A stretch of 11,945 bases of DNA from Candidatus Methanocomedens sp. GTDB taxonomy: Archaea > Halobacteriota > Methanosarcinia > Methanosarcinales > Methanocomedenaceae. Numbering within the stretch: the first letter of the stretch is position 1; each line of letters opens with the position of its first letter. The stretch lies in the NCBI GenBank assembly GCA_013374385.1, contig QBUR01000177.1, forward strand, positions 1 to 11,945. The letters are read 5' to 3'. The translations under genes and the position numbers were made by a program. Below the pieces are notes generated by a model that did no database searches, was not told where the DNA came from, and was given only the letters and a program-made list of their open reading frames with translations. Shown here piece after piece: positions 6,315 to 11,945 of the stretch.

Positions 6315-6461
6315 TTATTGATATTTTTCTATATTTTCACAGTCGAGGTAGTAGTACACTGCCTTTGAAATGGCATCTTTGGTAGAAGATTCGCCCGTTT
6401 TTAATTTGAGTGCAATGATATCTTCTTCGGGTAGGACCGATTGTACGTGCACTATTTTCAT
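6315..6461 (-). CDS. Small DUF5371-like protein, probable ribbon-helix-helix fold
   Basis: The protein has 48 residues from ATG 6461. The pattern is a short strand (KIVHVQSVL), a helix beginning PEEDIIALKLKTG, a turn ESSTKD, and a second helix AISKAVYYYLD. This resembles ribbon-helix-helix DNA-binding proteins, and from memory DUF5371 of Methanosarcinales; neither was verified by a search. The start is set by GGTGA (6467-6471) five bases ahead of ATG 6461. Upstream in-frame starts (ATG 6473, and one at 6497) would add residues that look unconserved and have no ribosome site. The gene is first in a pair with the small unknown gene. Direct repeats lie in its promoter region, which would suit autoregulation. 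Function is unknown. Confidence 0.65.
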   Translation of the reverse strand: MKIVHVQSVLPEEDIIALKLKTGESSTKDAISKAVYYYLDCENIEKYQ

Positions 6462-6497
6462 ATTATTCACCATTTTTTCCCGGTCAATCTTATGCAC

Positions 6498-6556
6498 ATC
6501 ATTATAAGCATTAGGATGATGATCATTATGATAGTTTCCATATATATAGGTTTCGT
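6498..6556 (-). promoter_or_regulatory. Promoter with two direct repeats ahead of the DUF5371-like operon
   Basis: The minus strand reads CGAAACCTATATATATGG across about 6538-6556, an A-rich BRE-like element followed by a TATA box. Transcription would begin near 6515-6520. ATCATTAT (plus-strand reading) occurs at 6498-6505 and again at 6522-6529, exactly 24 bases apart and bracketing the expected start. The second copy overlaps the palindrome ATGATCAT. The rest of the spacer to nadC (6557-6652) shows nothing notable. Confidence 0.4.
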
Positions 6557-6652
6557 TTTACACACAATACGAGTGAAAATTATCAATAAAAACTGGCTGT
6601 AGCTAACTAAAATATAGAATCACGCACAAAAGAAACGTGTTGCTGGGATGAG

Positions 6653-7465
6653 TTACAAAATATCCAGACCCATATCCAGCCAGCGTGATGAATGTATAAG
6701 CGAACCCATGGAGACTACATTCACTCCGGTACCCACATATTCACTGATATTATCAGGATTGATACCACCCGATGTTTCCAGTATTATTCCCTTACGGAGT
6801 TTTGCATCCTCAAGGGTCTGGATGCACTGGCTGATCTCATCAGGCAGCATGTTATCAAACATGATTATATCGACGCCAGCTCTTGCCGCAGTCAGCATTT
6901 CATCAGCACCTGATACTTCAACCTCTATCTTCTTGGTAAAACTGGCTTCTGCCCGGGCGGCATGAATAGCATTTTCAATGCCCATGATAGCGATGTGGTT
7001 ATCTTTTATCATCACTGCATCGGACAGGTTGAACCTGTGGGTATCCCCACCGCCCAGCCGGACCGCTTTTTTCTCGAACTTACGAAAACCAGGCGTGGTC
7101 TTTCGGGTACAAGCTACTCTTACACCGCCGGCATCGGCTGCGCAGCGAGCGGTCACTGTGGCAATCCCGCTCATCCTGCACAGGAAATTCAGGCTCAACC
7201 TCTCAGCCCTCAATACATCAGGGGCCATACCCCATATATCCGCAACCACATCCCCCGGATTTATGGCATCCCCATCATCAAAACCTGGCTCGAATTCCAG
7301 CCCGAAATAATCAATTACCTGCCTGCACTCTTCCAGTCCGGCCAGTACCCCCGCCTCTTTGGTGATTATCCTGGCATGCACCCAGGCATCAGGCACAATG
7401 GAACATGAAGTATCATCGTCACCCACATCCTCCTGGATGAATTGTTCCAGTTCAGTAATCAGCAA
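6653..7465 (-). CDS. nadC: Nicotinate-nucleotide pyrophosphorylase (quinolinate phosphoribosyltransferase)
   Basis: This 270-residue enzyme makes nicotinate mononucleotide from quinolinate and phosphoribosyl pyrophosphate in de novo NAD synthesis. Family features are EDVGDDDTS (12-20), ERLSLNFLCRMSGIAT (88-103), TRKTTPG (120-126), GGGDTHRFNLSD (138-149), IKDNH (153-157), EVEV (181-184), FDNM (203-206), LETSGGIN (229-236) and a final VVSMGSLIHS. All active-site segments are intact. The start is TTG at 7465, strongly supported by AGGTGAT (7472-7478) six bases ahead. A TATA-like TATTTAAA (7486-7493) is too close to leave the SD in the transcript, so a box near 7513-7520 may be the one used. The expected partners nadA and nadB are not in the window. 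The HAD gene upstream on the same strand ends 73 bases away. Confidence 0.95.
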   Translation of the reverse strand: MLITELEQFIQEDVGDDDTSCSIVPDAWVHARIITKEAGVLAGLEECRQVIDYFGLEFEPGFDDGDAINPGDVVADIWGMAPDVLRAERLSLNFLCRMSGIATVTARCAADAGGVRVACTRKTTPGFRKFEKKAVRLGGGDTHRFNLSDAVMIKDNHIAIMGIENAIHAARAEASFTKKIEVEVSGADEMLTAARAGVDIIMFDNMLPDEISQCIQTLEDAKLRKGIILETSGGINPDNISEYVGTGVNVVSMGSLIHSSRWLDMGLDIL

Positions 7466-7471
7466 TCTCGA

Positions 7472-7478
7472 ATCACCT
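7472..7478 (-). promoter_or_regulatory. Ribosome binding site that decides the TTG start of nadC
   Basis: AGGTGAT on the minus strand matches seven bases of the sequence complementary to the archaeal 16S 3' end and sits six bases before TTG 7465. No ATG lies nearby in frame. Confidence 0.7.
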
Positions 7479-7538
7479 GTTACAGTATTTAAAGCTTAAC
7501 ATAAGGCTGAACAGATTTATTAGTATCGATAATTCCCA

Positions 7539-8216
7539 TTAAATGATGCCCAGTAATTCCTTAAAATCGGATAGAATGTGGTCTGGCCTAGCCGCTTCTA
7601 TATCTCCGGGTGTGTCCTTGGTACCATAAGCTGCCAGTGCAGTCACCATGCCTGCCGCCTTTGCACCTATGATATCCCGTTCCACACTATCGCCTACGAA
7701 CAGAACCTCTTGTGGCTGCAGTTGCAGCTGCTTCAGTGCGTATTCAAAGGGCAGGCCGTCTCTTTTTGGTGCACCGCTATCATCCCTGGTGATCACGTGG
7801 TCAAAGAAATGCTGCAGCCTCACGGCACACAGCCGCTGCCAACCCTTAAGCCTGGGAGCATCGGTAACAATGCCTATAACCAGACCGTGTTTGATGAGTT
7901 TAATGAGAGTCGGCACTACATTTGGGTAAGGTTCAAGGAACGAAGGTTTCGTACGCAGGTATGCATTCACACCGGCTGCAAGGATACGCTCGTCAACCTG
8001 GCCGAATCTGCGTTTTAAGAATTCACTGAAGGCATTGTCTGATTCGATGCCAACTTCATAGTAGGTCTGGAATATGCTATCAAACGCCTCTTTTGGGTCC
8101 ATATCCAATCCCTGGTCGATCATAGCACGTATAGCCATGTTCACTGCCATGTGTTTCATTTCTGAGAAGTCCAGCAGCGTATTATCCAGGTCAAACAGGA
8201 CGGCCTTGATAGACAT
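7539..8216 (-). CDS. HAD-superfamily hydrolase (archaeal phosphatase-like)
   Basis: The 225 residues show the complete HAD motif set: motif I FDLDNTLLD (8-16, nucleophile D9, acid/base D11), motif II IVTDA (116-120, T118), motif III lysine K151 in GAPKRDGLPFEYAL, and motif IV VGDSVERD (174-181, D176 and D181). The helical cap lies at about 18-95 (subclass I). This is a soluble phosphatase-type enzyme; the substrate cannot be read from sequence. Possible substrates include sugar phosphates, phosphoglycolate or nucleotides. No clear SD precedes ATG 8216, but TATTTAT (8241-8247, minus strand) is centred about 28 bases upstream, so the transcript is probably leaderless. nadC lies downstream on the same strand but seems to have its own promoter. 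Confidence 0.9.
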   Translation of the reverse strand: MSIKAVLFDLDNTLLDFSEMKHMAVNMAIRAMIDQGLDMDPKEAFDSIFQTYYEVGIESDNAFSEFLKRRFGQVDERILAAGVNAYLRTKPSFLEPYPNVVPTLIKLIKHGLVIGIVTDAPRLKGWQRLCAVRLQHFFDHVITRDDSGAPKRDGLPFEYALKQLQLQPQEVLFVGDSVERDIIGAKAAGMVTALAAYGTKDTPGDIEAARPDHILSDFKELLGII

Positions 8217-8240
8217 ATTGAAATATTTGTGTTGGCAGGC

Positions 8241-8247
8241 ATAAATA
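8241..8247 (-). promoter_or_regulatory. TATA box suggesting a leaderless HAD transcript
   Basis: TATTTAT on the minus strand, within ACCTATTTATGCC, is centred about 28 bases before the ATG of the HAD gene. This puts the transcript start at or next to the ATG, which agrees with the lack of an SD. Confidence 0.4.
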
Positions 8248-8283
8248 GGTGTTGGTAAGAAGTGTTGAAAGGAGGTATTGATT

Positions 8284-8335
8284 AAAGATATAAACTATTA
8301 ATGATTAATTATATAGTCTCCATTAATGTACGAGG
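8284..8335 (+). promoter_or_regulatory. Promoter and ribosome site of dmrX
   Basis: AAAGATATAAAC (8284-8295) is a good TATA element, giving a start near 8316 and a leader with GAGG at 8332-8335, nine bases before ATG 8345. An alternative TATA stretch lies at about 8305-8314. The remaining divergent spacer from 8248 holds an AAAGGAGG sequence near 8269-8276 with no gene after it. Confidence 0.4.
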
Positions 8336-8344
8336 GACAGGAAC

Positions 8345-9043
8345 ATGAGAATAGCATGGGCAATTACCGGAGCAGGACATTTTATTAATGATAGTTTTGA
8401 AGTTTTCAGGAAACTAAAAGCTGAACATTCGGACCTTAAGGTATCCATTTTCATATCCGGAGCGGGAGAAGAAGTGCTAAAGATGTACGGCCTACTTGAT
8501 TCAATGAAGGAGATCGCACCGGGCGGATACATGGAAGAAATATTCCTCGAAAGGGACCAGGGTTACAGTTACCCTAAAGTTGGCCGGTTCCTGATGGGTA
8601 AATATGATTTCCTGATATTGACACCTGCCACGTCCAATACTGTGGCAAAGATTGCCAATGGAATTGCTGATACTCTTGTTACCAATGCTGTTACCCAGGC
8701 AGTAAAAGGAAGTGTGCCTGTATATGTGATACCGGTGGATATTGCGGGTGTAATACGTTCAGAGCTACCCTATGGAATTGACAGGGATCTATGCGTGAAG
8801 TGTGATGTCTGCCCTCCCAGGGATAACTGCCCAAACCATGCTATAACACTTGAACCACAGATTGACCTGCTGCTGTGTGAAGGCTGTGGTAACTGTGTCG
8901 AATTGTGTCAGTACGGTGCCATAAAGGGCGGCGAGGTGGAACTCAGGGTCAGGGATCTGGACTACAAGAATGTCCAGATATTAAGGGGACTGGATCATAT
9001 CACTGTGTTTGAAAGCCCCTATGACGTCCTGGAAATTATTTAG
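8345..9043 (+). CDS. dmrX: Dihydromethanopterin reductase (acceptor), flavoprotein-ferredoxin fusion
   Basis: The 232 residues form an N-terminal flavoprotein domain (1-145) of the archaeoflavoprotein/DmrB type, with AITGAGHFI (6-14), ISGAGEEV (37-44) and LTPATSNTVAKIANGIADTLVTNA (92-115) around the FMN site. A two-cluster ferredoxin domain follows. Its cysteines are C150, C153, C156, C162 and C178, C181, C184, C188, enough for two [4Fe-4S] clusters. This architecture is that of Methanosarcina mazei DmrX, which reduces dihydromethanopterin to tetrahydromethanopterin in the last step of the C1 carrier's synthesis. Electrons presumably come from reduced ferredoxin or a similar donor. The start ATG 8345 follows GAGG. 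The gene stands alone, and its presence supports a methanogen or anaerobic methanotroph host. Related archaeoflavoproteins of other function are the alternative. Confidence 0.88.
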   Translation: MRIAWAITGAGHFINDSFEVFRKLKAEHSDLKVSIFISGAGEEVLKMYGLLDSMKEIAPGGYMEEIFLERDQGYSYPKVGRFLMGKYDFLILTPATSNTVAKIANGIADTLVTNAVTQAVKGSVPVYVIPVDIAGVIRSELPYGIDRDLCVKCDVCPPRDNCPNHAITLEPQIDLLLCEGCGNCVELCQYGAIKGGEVELRVRDLDYKNVQILRGLDHITVFESPYDVLEII

Positions 9044-9109
9044 GAAACCCGACAATTCATGCAAAGATAAATACTATCCCATACATCTGGAAGCTCAACA
9101 GGAATTACG

Positions 9110-10033
9110 ATGCTCTTTGAGATACTGATATTTATCATTGCACTTTTAATTCTGGTATATTCAAGCGATATCTTTACAAAAAACGCTTCTAGATTGGCTA
9201 AATCTTTTGGAGTTTCACATTTTTTTATAGGGATTACTATTGTAGGTATAGGGACATCCCTGCCCGAGATAATGATAACCGATTATGCTTCATATACTGG
9301 AGATTCCGGTATTGTGCTGGGTAATGTTATCGGGTCCAATATCACAAACATTGCGTTTGTACTTGGCACGGCTTTTTTCATTAGGAATACAGTCATTTCT
9401 GGTAGCCACATGTTCAGGGACAGCTTAGTTCACATACTTATACTGGCTTTCGGAATTACTACCATCCTGACGGGAGACCGCATAACCAGGGTAGAAGGCG
9501 TGGTTTTGTGTGCAGTGTATATTTTATACATACTGTATACATTGAAATCCCATACAAAACCAAAAGAAGAAAATGATAAAGCCCGGTTTGATGTAAAAGC
9601 GATGCTTTATACCATGCTGAGCCTGGGGGGTGTACTGCTGGGAAGTAAATTGCTTGTTGATTCGGCAGTTGTGATGGCAGGCGAACTGGGTATTTCAAGT
9701 GCCGTTATTGGCCTTACCATAATAGCATTGGGTACATCCCTTCCAGAACTTATGGTATCAATATCAGCGGCCAAGCGAGGTTTTACCATGTTGATACTGG
9801 GAAATATTGTTGGCTCCAATGTTACCAATGTAGTCCTGGCAATGGGCACTGCTTCCATAATAAATGAAGTGGTTGTGGATGAGCCAAATCTATTCAGGTT
9901 CAATATCGCATACATGATGCTGTTGTCACTCATCTTGGTGGTGATTGTCAGGAAAAAAGAGATATCCCGGCTGTGGGGGATTCTGTATTTGGCAATGTAT
10001 GTATTTTTTATCGGCTATACCTATGTCATCTGA
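9110..10033 (+). CDS. CaCA-family sodium/calcium (cation) antiporter
   Basis: This 307-residue integral membrane protein has about ten helices in two inverted halves joined by a charged loop (145-165). The alpha-1 repeat is GTSLPE (48-53) to GNVIGSNITNI (71-81), and the alpha-2 repeat is GTSLPE (208-213) to GNIVGSNVTNV (231-241). Length and numbering track NCX_Mj of M. jannaschii closely, with acidic E53 and E213 both kept. The alpha-2 position occupied by Asp240 in NCX_Mj is Asn240 here, and alpha-1 has MITDYASYTGD (55-65) where a small-residue stretch is usual. It exchanges cations such as Ca2+ against Na+ or H+; selectivity is uncertain. ATG 9110 follows AGGA (9100-9103) by six bases, and a TATA-like AAGATAAATAC lies near 9064-9074. 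Its 3' end overlaps the convergent VIT-like gene by 13 bases. Confidence 0.92.
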   Translation: MLFEILIFIIALLILVYSSDIFTKNASRLAKSFGVSHFFIGITIVGIGTSLPEIMITDYASYTGDSGIVLGNVIGSNITNIAFVLGTAFFIRNTVISGSHMFRDSLVHILILAFGITTILTGDRITRVEGVVLCAVYILYILYTLKSHTKPKEENDKARFDVKAMLYTMLSLGGVLLGSKLLVDSAVVMAGELGISSAVIGLTIIALGTSLPELMVSISAAKRGFTMLILGNIVGSNVTNVVLAMGTASIINEVVVDEPNLFRFNIAYMMLLSLILVVIVRKKEISRLWGILYLAMYVFFIGYTYVI

Positions 10034-10554
10034 ATGTAGCGAAATAAAAAGTTCACCGTTAACGCAATTACCGCCCCCGCTCCTGCCATTCGTATGGAAT
10101 GAAGCACCATGTTCTGTTCCATAATCCGTCCCCAGTACAAACCCAGCACTGCCAGGGCGGCAATACTCAAACCTATGGAAACCTCGAGTTGCTGGTTGTC
10201 AAGTAACATGAAGGGTAATATGGGAAGCATTGACCCCATAAAAGAGGCAGCAGTATGTATGAGGGAATGTGCTCTGATTTTCTTTTTGGTAAGCTGTTCT
10301 ATTTTGGTATTGTCAAGGCTTCTCATCAGTGGTTTTTCAAGCCTGGAGAGTTTCCCCAATTCAGTGTCACCTAATGTGATAAATGAACCAATACCATTAG
10401 CCATTGCAAGAGCTACGGCACCTGCCAGTGCTGCATTGATGATAAAAGTGGTATCTCCTGATGCAGATGCTCCTGTGACCACACCCAAAATTGCCAGTAT
10501 GCCACTGGTGCTTCCAAAGATTAAATATCTGCTACGTTCAATTTTTTCTTCCAT
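10021..10554 (-). CDS. VIT1/CCC1-like (TIGR00267-type) membrane protein
   Basis: The protein has 177 residues with about five hydrophobic segments (about 11-31, 36-61, 99-119, 125-143 and 150-171). Between segments 2 and 3 is a charged amphipathic stretch (62-98: GDTELGKLSRLEKPL, then a Lys-rich part). The layout and segments such as ALAMANGIGSFI resemble the VIT1/CCC1 family of Fe2+/Mn2+ transporters, and from memory the archaeal branch TIGR00267. In many VIT proteins the first helix begins with an Asp-Gly pair on the metal path; here the matching place reads STSG (15-18), so metal transport is uncertain. It overlaps the antiporter gene tail to tail. No clear SD precedes ATG 10554. A TATA stretch 25-32 bases upstream suggests a leaderless transcript. 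Confidence 0.7.
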   Translation of the reverse strand: MEEKIERSRYLIFGSTSGILAILGVVTGASASGDTTFIINAALAGAVALAMANGIGSFITLGDTELGKLSRLEKPLMRSLDNTKIEQLTKKKIRAHSLIHTAASFMGSMLPILPFMLLDNQQLEVSIGLSIAALAVLGLYWGRIMEQNMVLHSIRMAGAGAVIALTVNFLFRYIQMT

Positions 10555-10567
10555 TTGATATACGGGT

Positions 10568-10586
10568 GTTATATTGGATATATAAC
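10568..10586. promoter_or_regulatory. Inverted repeat overlapping the VIT-like gene promoter
   Basis: GTTATAT (10568-10574) and ATATAAC (10580-10586) are perfect 7-base inverted repeats around a 5-base centre, 14-32 bases upstream of the VIT-like ATG. The right arm overlaps the likely TATA box read on the minus strand, so a bound protein would block initiation. It sits in the spacer shared with the radical SAM gene. Operator status is inferred from symmetry and position. Confidence 0.35.
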
Positions 10587-10667
10587 AATAAATCTATGCC
10601 TGTTGGAAAGATTTAGATAATAATTCAGGGAACAACTTAGGAATTAATATTCTATGGATATCTGACC

Positions 10668-11840
10668 ATGACTGTAGCAAAATTTGAAATCTACCGGAAC
10701 TTGTTATTCAAAGTATATGCCAGCATTGAAGGCGGATTGGTAAGAACGCAAACATCCGGCCTGGCTGCGCCTGTTTTAAATCATTTCCTTGATGATATGC
10801 TGGATATATTTGACGGACAGATTCCAGTCAGGGTTACTGATGATACACTGTATTTTTCCACCTGGGTACCCCCTATTCCCTCCCTGGCCTATGATAGGCT
10901 GGTACGCAGCCAGACTAAGAACATGATAGCACAGACTTTGTGGAAACTGGGCATACCCGCATACACTAACCCGGAACAGGTGACCATTTCCATCACAGAA
11001 GAGTGCCCGAACCGTTGTATCCACTGCGCCCTGCCGGATACCAGGCATAAGACAAGTCTATCAATTCCGGCCATCAAGGATATCATTGACCAGTCTGTAA
11101 ACATGGGGGCCACCCAGATAATTTTTGACGGCGGCGAACCAATGATATATGAGGGACTGGAAGAACTGGTTGCCCACGTACCCGAAGGCGCCATCTCCAC
11201 GGTGTTTACTTCAGGTTCAGGTCTGACACGGGAGAAGGCACATGCGCTGGCTGATGCAGGAATGTTTGCCGTCAATGTAAGCCTTGACAGCCCCAAAGAA
11301 GGTGAACACGACCGGATACGGGGGCGTGAAGGAGTGTTCAGTGATGCCATGGCAGGCATTGGTCACTGCCTGGATGCAGGGCTGCTGCTGGACATATATG
11401 TGGTGGTTGCGCCCCACAATATCTATGACCTGGATGGTTTCTATGAGCTGGCTGAATCGACTGGAGTGAATGAACTTTCCTTCTATGAAATAGTACCTAC
11501 AGGCAGGTGGATCGACCGGGAAAAGGACATACTCTCACCCGAACATCACCGGCTACTGGACGAGTTTGTGGAACGAAGAAAATGCGGTCCTGTAAGAGTG
11601 TTCTCCATTCCAGATGTGATGAAAACCACTGGCTGTTTTGCAGGCCGGCGCTGGCTTCATGTAACGCCCCAGGGTAATGTCCTGCCCTGCGCCTGTATCC
11701 CAATACCATACGGAAACATTCATGAAGAGCCGCTTAAGGACATTTGGCGGCGTATCCAGAAAACCGGAATATACCGATCCCAGGGCTGTCTTATGCGGGA
11801 TGATACCTTCAGGGCAGAGCATATCATGGTCGGGGATTGA
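10668..11840 (+). CDS. Radical SAM protein with C-terminal SPASM-like cysteine region
   Basis: The protein has 390 residues. The N-terminal 100 lack a clear domain, then comes ISITEECPNRCIHC with the canonical Cx3Cx2C (C113, C117, C120), a GGEP SAM-binding motif (155-158) and VSLDSP (204-209). The C-terminus, GRRWLHVTPQGNVLPCACIPIPYGNIHEEPLKDIW (326-360), with C323, C341, C343 and C374, resembles a SPASM or twitch domain that binds auxiliary clusters. Relatives include heme-pathway decarboxylases (AhbC/AhbD), PqqE and peptide-maturing enzymes; the sequence does not allow a choice. No short precursor-peptide gene is visible next to it inside the window. The start ATG 10668 has no clear SD. A weak TATA-like region is near 10610-10620. 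Confidence 0.88.
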   Translation: MTVAKFEIYRNLLFKVYASIEGGLVRTQTSGLAAPVLNHFLDDMLDIFDGQIPVRVTDDTLYFSTWVPPIPSLAYDRLVRSQTKNMIAQTLWKLGIPAYTNPEQVTISITEECPNRCIHCALPDTRHKTSLSIPAIKDIIDQSVNMGATQIIFDGGEPMIYEGLEELVAHVPEGAISTVFTSGSGLTREKAHALADAGMFAVNVSLDSPKEGEHDRIRGREGVFSDAMAGIGHCLDAGLLLDIYVVVAPHNIYDLDGFYELAESTGVNELSFYEIVPTGRWIDREKDILSPEHHRLLDEFVERRKCGPVRVFSIPDVMKTTGCFAGRRWLHVTPQGNVLPCACIPIPYGNIHEEPLKDIWRRIQKTGIYRSQGCLMRDDTFRAEHIMVGD

Positions 11841-11945
11841 GCGGCAGAAGATTCTATCAACTTGAGATGTATATTTCGGTCATATTTGATGTTATAATAA
11901 TGATTGTAGCCTTTGACAATATATTATAAGGCACAGTCTCATAAT
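11841..11945 (+). other. Intergenic end of window with possible promoter
   Basis: This AT-rich spacer has no recognisable gene. ATATTATAAG at 11921-11930 is a TATA-like element that could drive a plus-strand gene starting just beyond the window. Confidence 0.25.

Noticed and set aside
6610..6640. Possible nadC terminator hairpin (CACG/CGTG around a T-rich loop on the minus strand)
   Set aside because: Only four base pairs support it, and T-rich sequence alone is too common here to call.
8269..8303. AAAGGAGG with a TTG seven-codon frame after it upstream of dmrX
   Set aside because: The peptide is too short and unconserved-looking, and the TATA box for dmrX follows it, so this is not a convincing leader peptide.
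10109..10558. Plus-strand 149-codon frame opposite the VIT-like gene
   Set aside because: The minus-strand frame gives a coherent multi-helix membrane protein with a promoter, and the plus frame is its shadow.
1..11945. CRISPR arrays, insertion sequences, phage or defence genes
   Set aside because: I saw no regularly spaced repeats, transposase or integrase motifs, or defence domains on either strand.

Overview
The window looks like a chromosomal segment of a methanogenic or methane-oxidising euryarchaeon. The best guess is Methanosarcinales or an ANME-2 relative. Lineage clues are an archaeal tRNA-Leu(UAA), ribosomal protein L40e, a geranylgeranylglyceryl phosphate (GGGP) synthase for archaeal ether lipids, a homoaconitase/homoisocitrate dehydrogenase pair of the coenzyme B pathway, a DmrX-type dihydromethanopterin reductase, and TATA-box plus Shine-Dalgarno (SD) signals matching an archaeal 16S tail. 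There are no insertion sequences, phage genes or CRISPR arrays. The genes are dense, mostly on short operons of alternating strand. The genus assignment is inference.

Layout. At the left edge is a hairpin-rich stub, then tRNA-Leu on the minus strand (56-140). L40e and GGGP synthase follow as a tight plus-strand pair (313-1216). Their 3' end nearly touches a convergent radical-SAM gene with a C-terminal helix-hairpin-helix (1226-2884, possibly starting further upstream). Divergent from that is a YjbQ/UPF0047 gene (3027-3446). Then comes a three-gene cluster (3508-5869): a homoaconitase-type small subunit carrying the YLRT specificity loop, an unrecognised 291-residue protein, and an NAD-type homoisocitrate/isopropylmalate dehydrogenase overlapping it. 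A structured intergenic region (5878-5983) separates this from a minus-strand pair of small genes, one probably DUF5371 with a ribbon-helix-helix look and one a Met-rich unknown. nadC and a HAD phosphatase follow on the minus strand. dmrX and a Ca2+/cation antiporter lie on the plus strand, the antiporter overlapping tail-to-tail with a VIT-like membrane protein. A SPASM-type radical SAM protein ends the window.

How the genes connect. Several lead to C1-metabolism cofactors: 3508-5869 fits the 2-oxoacid elongation steps toward 7-mercaptoheptanoylthreonine phosphate (coenzyme B), dmrX makes tetrahydromethanopterin/tetrahydrosarcinapterin, and nadC makes NAD. The two membrane proteins suggest divalent-metal handling. 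Two radical SAM enzymes have no assigned substrate.

The most interesting points are the unknown gene inside the coenzyme B-type cluster, the radical SAM gene whose SD and apparently conserved N-terminus imply a non-ATG start, the structured RNA candidate after the dehydrogenase, and the direct repeats in the promoter of the small putative DNA-binding protein. No complete new defence or mobile system is visible.
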